DNA from: Halocaridina rubra
Lineage: Eukaryota > Arthropoda > Malacostraca > Decapoda > Atyidae
Reading direction: 5' to 3'
DNA length: 64,000 nucleotides
Assembly (NCBI GenBank): GCA_037179515.1
Contig: JAXCGZ010015121.1
Span: forward strand, 155,001 to 219,000
The notes below the pieces were generated by a model. That model had not been told where the DNA came from. It saw only the letters and a list, made by a program, of their open reading frames with translations, and did not search any database. The stretch's first letter is position 1. Each line of letters opens with the position of its first letter. This document shows positions 1-15,308 of this stretch, piece after piece. A program made the translations under genes and the position numbers.

Positions 1-298
1 AATGCAGTGAAAGAGCCACCTGAGGTGAAGCAGCTACTCGTACTTCCAGGATGGAGGAGTAAGCAACTGTCCCATCTCAATCCCAAGAGGCTCTAGCGAT
101 GATAAGCTCTGTAATCCACCTTGAGGGGTCGACTAAGGTGCCTGAAAGAAAGATCAACTTGTCACAGGAATATACCGTGTGTATTCACGTACGAACAAAG
201 AAACATGCTTCACACAGAAATAACAAGAACGCTGAAGTTTGTGAAATATAAGATTATTGAAATTGAGAGTTTATAAATTACTATTTAATTCAAAATCT

Positions 299-371
<73 letters not shown>

Positions 372-715
372 ATGACGCGTGACAGATTAATGAGGCAGCA
401 TGCTGACACACCAAAACTTCTTTATCGGTGGTTTTTTCCCTTTAATGAATATGGTGAGGTCATTTTTTTTACAAGTCTCTTGGATGAAGGTTATTGGATC
501 TAGTTCAAAGGTTATCGGCCTTATACCCTTCCTAACACCAAACCTTTCTGTTTGTCCATTATTGTAACCGGCACCCAAAGGGGTTGAATAAATATGATTG
601 AGTGGTCATGAAACAAGAAAATGTAAAGTAATATTGTGTAAACTATCTTTGGTTAATATAAAGAATAGACGGACTTGAAAATAAATGTTGAATACATGTA
701 GAAGCAAGAATATTG

Positions 716-718
<3 letters not shown>
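1..718. other. No gene recognised; contains an (AG)n tract
   Basis: Apart from the AG repeat at 300-369 this stretch shows no recognisable gene or repeat family. A 63-codon minus-strand frame at 387-578 has no domain I recognise and ends near a microsatellite. I treat it as chance. Confidence 0.5.
300..369. repeat. (AG)n microsatellite
   Basis: Uninterrupted AG dinucleotide run of about 70 bases. Confidence 0.98.
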
Positions 719-779
<61 letters not shown>

Positions 780-808
780 TAATAATAATATTAATAATAA
801 GAAAGTAG

Positions 809-894
<86 letters not shown>
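719..894. repeat. (AAT)n followed by (AT)n microsatellite
   Basis: An AAT trinucleotide run (about 719-800) passes through a short spacer into a pure AT run (about 813-894). The AT run supplied the TA target of the Tigger element that begins at 895. Confidence 0.97.
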
Positions 895-897
<3 letters not shown>

Positions 898-1173
898 TGA
901 TCCCTCGTTTATTGCGGGGGTTCGATTCCAGGACCGGCAGCAATAGGTGAATTTCCGCGAAATAGGATCACCCTATATACATAGCTATTTAACATTTATT
1001 TTTACCTTTACTGTATAAACCCTCCCTGCACTGTTAAAAAACTACCCTTTATTTTATAAATAATAGCATGCAAGCGTAAATTTATATGAACGTGATAGGT
1101 AAACTTACCGTGAATGAGGTGATAATGACGTGTATAGACTCCAGAGGAAATTATTCCGCAGCGAATGACAGCT

Positions 1174-2943
1174 TTACGGCTGCTTTTTGTGAGAGAAGAA
1201 CATGGTAATGGGGAGTTGCTGTCGCTGTTTCTTCTTTTGTTGGAAGATGGTCTTGTAAGGAATCATGGCATCGTCGAGAAGATTGCAGAAGGTCACCGAA
1301 CAAACCATATTATCGTCATGTTCTTGCGAGAGTTGTTGGACTGCTTTCACATGTTCATACATGGCTGCCAGACGTTCGAGTGTAAGCCAGGTTCTTCGAT
1401 TTCTTCTTGCGTTTCCTCTGGTTGTTCTTCTTCCTCTTCTTCGCTCACTGATTTTGTCATTTCCTCCAAGTCTTCATCAGTCAAAGGCAGTGAGTGGCAG
1501 TCATTCAGTTCATTCACATCTTCATGAGTCATAGCTTTAAAGCCTTCTCCTCCTAGCAATGCAGCCAACTTCACAGATTTCGCAACTGCCGAGTTATGGA
1601 CTTCGTCAAGAGCAAATCTCTTGTAGTCGCAGATGACTTCGAGCCACAATTTCTTCCAGCTGGCATTGATTGTATCCGGCTTCACCTCATTGATTGCATT
1701 CTGAATATTTTGAAGGCATGTAGCAATAGTGTAATTACGCCAGTAAGTCTTCATTGAGAATTCTTTGTCCGAATCCATGGATTCAACCAGGTTTGCCAGG
1801 GCATTTCGTGTGTAGAGGGCCTTGAATGCATGAATAACACCTTGATCCATAGGCTGAATCAGTGATGTCGTATTCGGTGGCAGAAACTCTACTTGAACAC
1901 CGTCATATTCGAGATTAGCTGCGTGGCCACCAGCATTATCCATCAAAAGAAGGACATTAAATTCAAGGCCCTTTTCTGCAAGATAAATTATGACCTGAGG
2001 GATAAAACATTGGTGAAACCAGTCCGATGTGAGGCTTTTTGTGATCCAGGCCTTAGGGTTATGCATCCAATACACTGGCAGCAGATTCTTATTCTTATTC
2101 TTCAAAGCCATAGGGTTCTTTGACTTGTAGATAAGCCCGGGCTTTAACATGAAGCCCGCAGCATTCCCGCACATGATGAGGGTAATGCGGTCTTTGTGCA
2201 CTTTAAATCCCGGGGCTTTAGCTTCTTCCTTGAAAATAAAAGTGCGAGATGGCATTCTTTCCCAAAATAACCCAGTCTCATCCATGTTAAACACTTGCTT
2301 AGGAACATATTCCCCTCCAGTGATAATTTTCTTAAAATCGTTGTTCACATAATCTTTAGCTGCAGCTGTATCTGCAGAGGCAGCTTTGCCATAAACTGAA
2401 ACGCTCTTTAGGCCACAGCGTTTTTGAAATTTCGCGAACCATCCCTTGCTTGCCACGAACGATTGTTTCCTCGGTGGAGAATTGCTGGAGGGTCCTGGTT
2501 GTGGGTCGTCAATATCTTCTTCTCTCTCCTCCTCTCCACGGTCACCACTGTCGTCGTTGGGTTCGTTTGCAGCGAATGCATCATACAGCTTCTTCGCCTT
2601 TGTTTGTATGATATTAGTGTCTATGCTGATGTTCTTTCTGCAATCAGCAATCCACAAGGTCATAGCAGATTCCATCTGCACTATTATCTTTTTGAGGGGT
2701 GCTACGGCCCTCTTCGCTGTTTTACTAAATTAAATAGTCGCTGTTTTCCTGATATTTGCCTCGTCCTTTTTGATGCAGCAAACAATAGATTCGTTGAGGC
2801 CAAAATGGCAACCGACATCCACAACTTCTTCCTTCCTTCAGCATATCTAACAGTTTTACCTTATCTGTTATGGTCAACATCTTCCTTTACTGCTTAGGCT
2901 CACTACCAGAAGCCTTAGAAGATGAAGGACGCTTAGGAGGCAT
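1174..2943 (-). pseudogene. Tigger-type DDE transposase pseudogene
   Basis: Read on the minus strand, the protein starts at 2943 with a Lys/Pro/Ser-rich N-terminus and a helix-turn-helix region (KVKLLDMLKEGRS). The 444-codon open section (2681-1347) carries the CENP-B-type HTH remnant and the DDE_1 catalytic core. The three acidic positions lie in FNMDETGLFWERMPSRTF, LLLMDNAGGHAAN and PPNTTSLIQPMDQGVI, so the catalytic aspartates are kept. Breaks: stop TAA at 2887-2889 (codon 19), a frameshift in the HTH near 2820-2835, stop TAA at 2730-2732, and a frameshift near 1362 that separates the C-terminal tail (MYEHVKAVQQLSQEHDDN, continuing to 1174). A domesticated TIGD-like host gene is unlikely given these breaks and the intact TIRs. 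Confidence 0.93.
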
Positions 2944-3180
2944 TGCAGAGGTTGAAATACATGAGTAAGAAATATCACAAGTACAACGAATTAAGAAGCA
3001 CAACGTGAACGGCGCACATGTGAGTTAGACTGAACGGGTGAGGCGAGACAATGGAAGATGGTGGGAGAACCAAGCTTCAATCAAAAAGCCAATCAGACCC
3101 CATGATACAGAACATACAGAAAAACAATTATGTGATTCGTCGTTTCCCACCCTTTCAGCCAATAGCATTCCATGAAGTAT

Positions 3181-3784
3181 CTCACATAGGTGCAAGCCTT
3201 TGCGTTTTCCAAGATGCCAGTACAGTGTAAGCTATCGTACAGTATTTCACATGGTGCAATACTGTGAGTTATATGTTTAAATTTATGTTTTTTACTATTT
3301 TTTACTGTTTTATAATACTTTTTTCAATAAAATATTGAAAATACTGGAAATTTTAATATGTACTAGCTCACGTAGGTGCGACCCTTTTCGTTTTCCGAAA
3401 AGCTGATACCGGTATCGAGTTTTACAGGGTGCAATACTGTGAGTTACATGTTTAAATTTATTTTTTTTACTATTTTTTACTCTTTTATTATTCTTAGGCT
3501 AAGAAAAATATATTTTTTATCAATAAAATAATGAAAATACTGGAAATCTTAATATATGCTAGCTCACGTAGATGCGACCCTTTGCGTTTTCCGGAACGCC
3601 GACACCATTATAGTACTTTCTGTGGTGCAGAGTTACATGTTTAAATTTATGTTTTATTATTATTTCTTACTGTTTTACTATTCTTAGCCTGGGAAATACA
3701 TTTTTTTATCAATAAAATAATGAAATTTTATTTTCAATAAAATAATGAAAATACGGAAAATTTTAATTTTTTATTTTAATATTC
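3181..3784. repeat. Three tandem ~190-220 bp units inside the Tigger element
   Basis: The phrase CTCACRTAGRTGCRACCC recurs at 3181, 3367 and 3563, and a remnant (CTCGCGTATA) lies at 3784, giving spacings of 186, 196 and 221. Each unit then has the TTGCGTTTTCC-like block, GAGTTACATGTTTAAATTTA and a T-rich stretch ending in CAATAAAATAATGAAAATAC. Units are diverged by substitutions and small indels. They sit upstream of the transposase start, so they could be promoter or transposase-binding repeats (inference). Confidence 0.85.
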
Positions 3785-3888
3785 TCGCGTATACCAAAAA
3801 AAAAAGCTCGCCAAAAAAACCCGCGATGCACTGAATTCGTGATAGGTGAACCACAATATAGCGAGGGATTACTGTATATATATATATA

Positions 3889-4163
3889 CTTCTTTCACGA
3901 TTGTGACAGATAGACTTGCCAAGAAAAAAATAAAACTGCCCTCATCGGGCCTGGGCACGAAGAAAACATAAAGTAAAGTGAAACAGAGATTGAGAGTTTA
4001 TGACTTTTCAGATGTGAGGGGAATACAAGAGATGTGTAACAAATATCCCAGAATATTCGGTGTTGATGTGGGCATCGAAAAAAGACCTGTAACTGAAGGA
4101 AGACTTAACATCAGACTTTCCTGAACAGTCCTATTCAAGTCCTATTGATCTTCAGCTGTAGCA
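3889..4163 (-). repeat. Dispersed repeat R, copy 1 (about 275 bp)
   Basis: Read on the minus strand it matches the repeats at 42394-42672 and 56187-56447 over their length. It starts with TACAGCTGAAG, has the block CACATCAACACCGAATATTC in the middle and ends with TTCTTCGTGCCCAGGCC plus a CTGTCACAATCG-like terminus. A fourth, 5'-truncated copy is at 27522-27712. No coding capacity. The 3' end resembles that of LINE-B, suggesting SINE-like or LINE-derived mobilisation. Confidence 0.85.
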
Positions 4164-4164
4164 T

Positions 4165-7366
<3,202 letters not shown>

Positions 7367-7379
7367 CATTCGTTCTTGA

Positions 7380-7560
7380 AGAGTCATTCTTGGAAAAGGA
7401 TATTCTGGCCTTTTAGAAAGAAGCTTTTCCTAATCATTGCCTCTTTCAAAGTGAATTCTCTTTAGCAGTGTTGATATAAATGCCTAATGATGAAGGCTTG
7501 ACCTTCGAAAACTTGCACACCATGTGCGCAAGAAACTTTTCTTGGAAATACTTTTTAGTG
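7380..7560 (+). repeat. Low-copy dispersed repeat D, copy 1
   Basis: Segments here match the reverse complement of about 12670-12830: GGATATTCTGGCC, a CTCTTT...CAGTGTT block, GATGAAGGCTTGACCTTCGA and CAAGAAACTTTT, in the same order and spacing. The two copies are diverged. Identity and termini are unknown. The remaining bases to 7716 show nothing recognisable. Confidence 0.55.
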
Positions 7561-7710
7561 AAGAGATCTGTTACTTTATGGGATATACATTATCTATGTA
7601 CTCCCTTCAGATGAGACTCTAAAAGCATGGTGTCTTATGACTTGAGTAAATTATACAGTCATCTCTGATGCTATGCTTCTTATGTTAAGTATCCAGAGAT
7701 TCTTTTTCAA

Positions 7711-7716
<6 letters not shown>

Positions 7717-7784
<68 letters not shown>
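7717..7784. repeat. (TA)n microsatellite
   Basis: Pure TA run next to the hairpin element. Confidence 0.96.
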
Positions 7785-7787
<3 letters not shown>

Positions 7788-7922
7788 GCCCATCAGTGAA
7801 ACAAAACTATATAAAACATATGCTATATATCGGATACTAACTGGATCCCTTCTCAAGCAGTTAGGATCCAGTTAGGATCCGAAATATAGCACTGTTTTAT
7901 ACGTTTTGTTTCACTGATGGGC
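7788..7922. mobile_element. 135-bp hairpin (foldback/MITE-like) element
   Basis: The left arm starts GCCCATCAGTGAAACAAAAC and the right arm ends in its complement (GTTTTGTTTCACTGATGGGC). Pairing continues through TATAAAACA, GCTATAT, CGGAT and AACTGGATCC, with a few mismatches, to a loop around 7850-7865. There is no coding capacity. It abuts a TA run; no clear target duplication is readable. Could be a MITE or a single foldback. Confidence 0.75.
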
Positions 7923-8146
7923 AGTCCTTACTATTTAGTGCTGTAGGCAAACAGTTTGTACCAATATAGGATATATATACGATATATATATATATATATC
8001 GTATGTATATCTATATATATGGGCTATATATCCTACCACACTGACACTGTTACACACACAGTCTACACACACAGCACGACACAGCCCACACACACGACAC
8101 ACACACGACACACACATTTCGATGTTTTCTTTACATGGGCATTTCA

Positions 8147-9479
<1,333 letters not shown>

Positions 9480-9480
<1 letters not shown>

Positions 9481-10337
9481 TTACCTAATTGTGATTACCT
9501 AATTATGTTTACGGGAAAGAGCCCAAAGCTCGTATCTTCCCGTCTCCTGATCGGTTCCATTTTATACTTAGTGATACTTATCATGCCTGAGTAGTCTCCG
9601 TGGCAAAATGGTAGCGTCTGCGACTCTGAAGCGGCAGGCCTAGGGTTCGCGCCCCGTCACGGACTGAGGTTAGTAAGGGCATACACTCAGGGTAACGATT
9701 ACATCTGCCAAAACAAGTCCTTCGTAAGAAGGCAACCGTCCTAGCCCTTAGTAGAAAAGGGAGTTCGTGACGTAAAACCGAATCGATACTTATCATACCT
9801 GTCCTTAAAACTATGGATTGAGATAGCATTAACTACCTCCTCGCTTAGCCAATTCCAGTTATCAACTACTCTTACACTGAAAGAGTATTTCCTTACATCC
9901 TGCAAAGAAGTTTTCTTACGAAGCTTCAAACTATGACCTCTAGTTCTAGAGCCAGCCATATCAAAATATCGATCCCTATCCACTCTATCATAACCCATGA
10001 AGGAATTTAAAGACTGTCACCATATCCCCCCTCACTCTTCTAGCTTTGAGTGATGGTAAGTCTAATTCCCTCAGCCTCTCATCATAACTGAGATTGCGTA
10101 TTTCTGGCACCAGTTTCGTGGCATGTCTTTGAACTTTTTCAAGCTTAGCTATGTGCTTTTTCAAGTGCGGATTCCAAAAGGGGGCTGCATATTCGAGTTT
10201 TGGCCTCACATAGGTTACATAAATATTTCTGAACATTTCCTTGTCCATGTGCCTGAAGGCTACCCTTACATTTGATAAGAATGCATATGCTGCCCTTACT
10301 ATGCCATTTATATGTATTTCTGGAGACAAATCTGCCA

Positions 10338-10338
<1 letters not shown>
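9480..10338 (-). mobile_element. LINE-A copy A2 (3' part, minus strand), split by SINE S1
   Basis: Read on the minus strand it starts inside (CA)n at codons for LADLSPEIHING, continues through the C-terminal domain (VRPKLEYAAPFWNPHLKKHI, KLEKVQRHATKLVPE, VVDNWNWLSEEVVNAI) and ends with the standard 3' UTR and TTAGGTAATCA units against (TG)n. A SINE S1 insertion (9591-9784) interrupts it. Small frame changes near 9990-10000 split the coding frame. Confidence 0.92.
9591..9784 (+). mobile_element. tRNA-derived SINE S1, copy 2, with target-site duplication
   Basis: Same head (TCTCCGTGGCAAAATGGTAG) and body as copy 1. It is flanked by GATACTTATCATGCCTG (9573-9589) and GATACTTATCATACCTG (9785-9801), a 17-base duplication of LINE-A sequence with one mismatch. 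This fixes both ends and shows the SINE inserted after LINE-A copy A2. Confidence 0.94.

Positions 10339-10391
<53 letters not shown>
10339..10391. repeat. (TG)n microsatellite between two minus-strand LINE-A copies
   Basis: Pure TG run. It is CA on the sense strand of both flanking LINE-A copies. Confidence 0.97.
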
Positions 10392-10393
<2 letters not shown>

Positions 10394-10880
10394 TTATCTA
10401 GTTGTGATTACCTAATTGTGTTTACGGGAAAGAGCCCAAAGCTCGTATCTTCCCGTCTCCTGATCGGTTCCATTTTAGACTTAGTGATACTTGTCATACC
10501 TGTCCTTAAAACTATGGATTGAGATAGCATTAACTACCTCCTCGCTTAGCCAATTCCAATTATCAACTACTCTTACAATGAAAAAGTATTTCCTTACATC
10601 CTGCAAACAAGTTTTCTTACGAAGCTTCAAACTATGACCTATAGTTCTAGAGCCAGCCATATCGAAATATCGATCCCTATCCACTCTATCATAACCATGA
10701 AGGAATTTAAAGACTGTCACCATATCCCCCCTTACTCTTCTAGCTTCGAGTGATGGTAAGTCTAATTCCCTCAGCCTCTCATCATAACTGAGATTGCGTA
10801 TTTCTGGCACCAGTTTCGTGGCATGTCTTTGAACTTTTTCAAGCTTAGCTATGTGCTTTTTCAAGTGCGGATTCCAAAAG
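10392..10880 (-). mobile_element. LINE-A copy A3 (3' part, minus strand)
   Basis: Sense reading runs from the codons for LKKHIAKLEKVQRHATKLVP to the end of ORF2 and then the full 3' UTR with two TTAGGTAATCA-like units ending at (TG)n. The C-terminal 127-codon frame is open. The 5' end joins copy A4 directly, with no microsatellite between. Confidence 0.9.
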
Positions 10881-11322
<442 letters not shown>

Positions 11323-11330
11323 ACATCAGA

Positions 11331-11870
11331 GGGATCGAGGTAGCTCAGTGAAAGAGTGCACGAGTTGGGAAGCGAGTAAACCGGGTTCGAGCCCACCCCG
11401 GGCATTAGGGAGGACGTCCATCCTTAATCCCTAAGGTACAACATGTCTGTATCTACCCCCATTTGTGTGCGGATTAACTGTGACACATAAATGGACGCTT
11501 TAGAGATTGTGATAGCTCAGTGGTAGTATGCACGAGTCGGGTAGCGACTAACATAGGTTTGAGCCCACTGCAGGGAATTAGGAAGGGCAACCAGCCTGAC
11601 ACTCCTGGTTTTACTATGTTTGTGTCCATGTGGCCACCCCATTACAAGGGGGACTACTTATTACAAATTTAACGGTGCTTTGGGGGTCACTGTGTCTCAG
11701 TGGTAGAGTACACGAATCGGGAAGTGATGTCGTAAGGCAATCAAAGATGCCTATAGCTTCACAAGGCATATTAAAGATGCCTAAAAATGCCGGGTGGCAG
11801 TGATGCGCACGAAACCCACCGACCGCCATGAGTAGCTACAAAGAGTCAGTAAGAGGTCAGGCCTTGTCAG
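11331..11870 (+). mobile_element. tRNA-derived SINE S2: three head-to-tail monomers
   Basis: Monomers start at 11331, 11503 and 11682 (spacings 172 and 179). Each begins tRNA-like: GATCGAGGTAGCTCAGTG / GATTGTGATAGCTCAGTGGT / GTCACTGTGTCTCAGTGGT (A-box region), followed by CACGAGTCGGG, and in the first two a B box (GGGTTCGAGCCCACC; GGTTTGAGCCCACTG). The body has GCATTAGGGAGGACGTCCAT, an ACATGTCTGTRT block, CCCATTTGTG and ends GTGACACATAA. The third unit diverges after about 40 bases (11730 on). These are SINE monomers, not tRNA genes. Confidence 0.85.
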
Positions 11871-12117
11871 GAGCAGACGTAACGTCCACAGCTTAGATAG
11901 CCTCCCCCTTGGGGGCGGGAATTGGGAATCGTTCATGACAGAAACTGTAGTACTTGGAGCTCTGAGTACATAAGTGTAAACTAGAAATAAATACATATAA
12001 AGAAGATTCTTTCTGTATCACCAACCACGCTACCAAAAGAAAGAACACCACAATTATTGGTGTAATATAGTGGGATGAAACTCTCACCATATTTATAACC
12101 CTCGTAGGAAATAGTAA

Positions 12118-12432
12118 TCCCACGACAGTGACGAACACGGGTTTGAGCCAACCACAGGGCGTTAGGAAAGGCATCCATCTCTAATTACCTAGCTCCAACA
12201 TGTCTGTGTTCATCCCCATTTGACAGGGACTAATTGTGACGTATAAAACGGTGCTTTTGGGGTCAGTAGTAGCGAAGCAGTTACAGAGCCCAACTTAAAA
12301 AGTGACTAAACTGACTTCTAGCCATCCGCGGGGCGTTCGGAAGGTCATTCAAAGCTTCATTTTCTAATTCCAGTCTTTCTATGTACACCACCATGCGAAA
12401 GGGGATTAATAGTGACATATAAAACGAGAAAA
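12118..12432 (+). mobile_element. tRNA-derived SINE S2: two further diverged monomers
   Basis: One unit has GGTTTGAGCCAACCACAGGG, GTTAGGAAAGGCATCCATCT and CAACATGTCTGTGTTCATCC, ending GTGACGTATAA near 12246. The next starts GGGGTCAGTAGTAGCGAAGC, keeps GGCGTTCGGAAGGTCATTC and ends AGTGACATATAAAACG near 12425. They continue the tandem S2 series after a roughly 250-bp gap (11870-12117) in which I see nothing certain. Confidence 0.7.
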
Positions 12433-12669
12433 CAATGGGCTTAGCATTAGAGGGGGAGTGCAGAGTCATCTGAAGTCTCAAATAAATTGACTAAAATATC
12501 TCTGTCGAAGAAAGTGTAAAGAGAAAGCTTCTAAGAAGAAGAAGAATAGGATGGAATAGGATAGGAGGGGAAAAAGGGGAGGGGATTAAGGATATAAGGG
12601 AATTGGAGGGAAAAGCACGAAAATTAAATAAAGTACATACAGATAACCTATCTCCTCTTCAAATATTTA

Positions 12670-12830
12670 ATTCTGGCAAAAGTTTCTTGAAGACTGTATG
12701 TAAGCATTCGAAGGTCACGAGCTTACATCGTCAGGCAGTTAAACACTGAATACAAGAACTTTCTTAAAAAGAGACAATGGTTCGGAAGGACTGTTTTCAT
12801 AAGGGCCAGAATATCCATTTAAAACAGTAT
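12670..12830 (-). repeat. Low-copy dispersed repeat D, copy 2
   Basis: Reverse-complement counterpart of 7380-7560, with the shared blocks CAAGAAACTTTT, GACCTTCGA and GGATATTCTGGCC. The 12433-12669 stretch before it is purine-rich (GAAGAAGAAGAATAGGATGG) with no gene. Confidence 0.55.
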
Positions 12831-12953
12831 GTCTGCAACAACCAGTGTTTAAGCCTTAATGTTCCTTGCTGCTTGTCCAAGAAATCCTGTGAAATACTCG
12901 TATAATGAAGAATGAGCATCTCTAGATACATAAGAAATGGGCGTAACTTCATG

Positions 12954-12955
<2 letters not shown>

Positions 12956-13048
<93 letters not shown>

Positions 13049-13099
13049 TAATAATAATAAAAATAATAATAATGTAATATAATAATAATAATAATAAAA

Positions 13100-13140
<41 letters not shown>
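12956..13140. repeat. (AAT)n microsatellite
   Basis: Trinucleotide run with a few single-base interruptions around 13045-13100. Confidence 0.97.
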
Positions 13141-13141
<1 letters not shown>

Positions 13142-13291
13142 GAGAGAAAGAGAGCTAATTGAATTAAATTCCTCCCAGCCCCCGCTATTGATGTTCACAC
13201 AAAGTTATTTTGTGTGTATCTTGTTCGTCCTCTGCATGAAGTAATTATTGAGAAGTTTAAGCTGCTGCAGATTAAGTGAGATTTTTCGGAG

Positions 13292-13295
<4 letters not shown>

Positions 13296-13390
<95 letters not shown>

Positions 13391-13416
13391 ATCTATCTAT
13401 CTATCTATCTATCTAT
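13296..13416. repeat. (CT)n-(TA)n-(ATCT)n compound microsatellite
   Basis: CT to about 13332, TA to about 13388, then tetranucleotide ATCT to 13416. Confidence 0.97.
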
Positions 13417-13938
13417 CCCGCTGCACGCATTTTCATATTAACCAATATCACAGCTAATATACAAGTATCTATTTACTATACATAAATTCATATGCTTTTG
13501 CGTCTTAACTCCTACAACATCCAAGGTCCAGTGATCAAAGGTAAATATGCAGCCTCTGATGGTTGGTAGCCCTAGTATTATGTTAAAAAAAAAAAACGCG
13601 AGTACAGTTTGTCCCTGGTAAAGAAAGCCACCAACACCAGATTAAGCTGAAGCAATATGCTAAAGAAATGTCATCATAATGAAAAGAAGAGAAGTACTTT
13701 AACAGCAGTGCTTATCATTAAAACACATATGTCACCCGAGTGTTCAGGATGGAAAAAAAAAAAAACAGTCAAAGACATTTAAGTTTATATAGTTTTCCTG
13801 ATGAAAGAAAAACAAAATGGAAGCTAAAAAAAGAAACTTAAAAATTCTATATAATATTTAAGACTGAAAAGGAGGACAAACGGGACAGGTGGGGAAACCT
13901 TCGATAAAACTGAGCTCATCATGATATTAGTAGTATTC

Positions 13939-14212
13939 ATATGGACAGCTAAAAAAGAGAAAATCTGACAAAGGCACAATAGAAGACACATGGATGATAC
14001 AGTGAGAAAAGAGAAAGAAGGGCAACTGGAGATGAATTAATAAAACATCCTCATGACATAAAAAAGAAGAGAATAATATGGACAGCTAAAAAAGAGAAAA
14101 TCTGACAAAGGCACAATAGAAGACACATGGGTGATACAGTGAGAAAAGAGTAAGAAGGGCAACTGGAGATGAATTAATAAAACATCCTCATGACATTAAA
14201 CAAGAAGAGAAT
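13939..14212. repeat. 137-bp tandem duplication
   Basis: ATATGGACAGCTAAAAAAGA begins at 13939 and again at 14076. The 137 bases that follow match with only a few differences (for example ATGGATGATAC versus ATGGGTGATAC). The high similarity shows a recent duplication inside an old array. Confidence 0.92.
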
Positions 14213-14309
14213 CATAGGAACAGTTGACATCATGTTTTAAATAATGCACATGACTTAAAACAATAAGAATAGAAGAAGAAATGTAAAGAAAAATTGCGTT
14301 AAAATACGT

Positions 14310-14634
14310 AACGGCTAAAGCAACAAACAAGGACAACCAAATTTAAAAGTTTTTCAAATGTCTTTAAAGGGGGGTTTACACGGTCAAACGGTTCGTCGAA
14401 CGCGGTTCGACAGACAAGTGTTTGAAGTGATGTTCGAACGTGTGAACGGGGTATTTGGTTGTCGAACACGTTCCGTGTTCGACAACCAAATACCCCGTTC
14501 ACACGTTCGAACATCACTTCAAACACTTGTCTGTCGAACCGCGTTCGACGAACCGTTTGACCGTGTAAACCTCCCTTTAAAGACATTTGAAAAACTTTTA
14601 AATTTGGTTGTCCTTGTTTGTTACTTTAGCCGTT
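14310..14634. repeat. 325-bp near-perfect palindrome built on a hairpin MITE
   Basis: The sequence from 14310 (AACGGCTAAAG) is mirrored at 14624-14634 (CTTTAGCCGTT), centred near 14472. The inner part is a MITE-like element, with arms beginning GGGGTTTACACGGTCAAACG and carrying GTTCGTCGAACGCGGTTCGA. The outer ~60 bases on each side, ending GGTTGTCCTTGTTTGTT, are also mirrored, so the palindrome extends past the element ends. The same peptide therefore reads from both strands; it is not a gene. Confidence 0.9.
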
Positions 14635-14740
14635 CCGTGTTCGACAACCAAATACCCCGTTCACACGTTCGAACATCACTTCAAACACTTATCTGTCGAA
14701 CCGCGTTCTACGAACCGTTTGACTGTGTAAACCCCGTAAT
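14635..14740. repeat. Third arm of the MITE palindrome
   Basis: CCGTGTTCGACAACCAAATA through CGAACCGTTTGACTGTGTAA repeats the right arm of the palindrome (14474-14571) in direct orientation, with a few substitutions, giving an arm-arm-arm structure. Confidence 0.88.
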
Positions 14741-15005
14741 AAAACGAGAAGAGAAACATCTAAAGCCAACCATAATAATAATGACTTCTTAAGTGGTAAA
14801 ATGAGAAGAGGAAAAGAGGTATAAACAGAGATTTAAGAAATGGGTTAATAAGTTCAAGTGTCAACACTTTTGAAAAAACGAAATAAAACAAATAAAATGT
14901 AATAGCTGGAGAACGTCTCTAAGACTGAAAATTATATAAGAAAGGAACAATAGGAACTTTCAAATTTTCTAATGGCTGATGCAACGACAGGACGACTGAC
15001 CAATT

Positions 15006-15133
<128 letters not shown>

Positions 15134-15308
15134 TCATAGGAACAGAAACACCTAAGACAAAAAGTAAGAAGACTTATTCATAACTGATTAATCAAGAAGA
15201 CCAGAACAGGAACAACCGATGAATAAGGTATTTAAATTGTATTCACAAGTTATAAAACGAGAAGAAAGGAACAAGAACACCTGAAATTAAAAATTTTTCA
15301 TAAATATT

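Larger units (their letters stand above)
895..3874 (-). mobile_element. Tigger/pogo DNA transposon, complete ends, decayed
   Basis: Terminal inverted repeats are visible. The left end begins CAGTGATCCCTCG and the right end, read in reverse, begins CAGTAATCCCTCGC. Similarity continues for about 25 bases. TA lies directly outside each end (893-894 and 3875-3876), the target duplication expected of Tc1/mariner-pogo elements. The 2,980-bp element carries a minus-strand transposase remnant. Between the transposase start and the right TIR is a noncoding block of three diverged tandem units. It inserted inside an AT microsatellite. The transposase reading frame is broken, so the copy is non-autonomous. 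Confidence 0.95.

Noticed and set aside
685..900. Open frames made of poly-Asn, Ile-Tyr, Thr-His, Cys-Val, Ser-Leu or Leu/Ile runs (many places, for example 6823-7206, 7935-8595, 27664-27930, 57401-57930, 62639-63424)
   Set aside because: They are translations of dinucleotide and trinucleotide microsatellites, open simply because the repeat lacks stops.
1347..2681. Domesticated TIGD-type host gene
   Set aside because: TIRs and the TA duplication are present, and the frame has two stops and two frameshifts. It is a transposon remnant.
2424..2897. 157-codon plus-strand frame
   Set aside because: Antisense to the Tigger transposase; no independent support.
14299..14792. Two identical overlapping proteins on opposite strands
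   Set aside because: They arise because the DNA is a palindrome; no codon constraint is evident.
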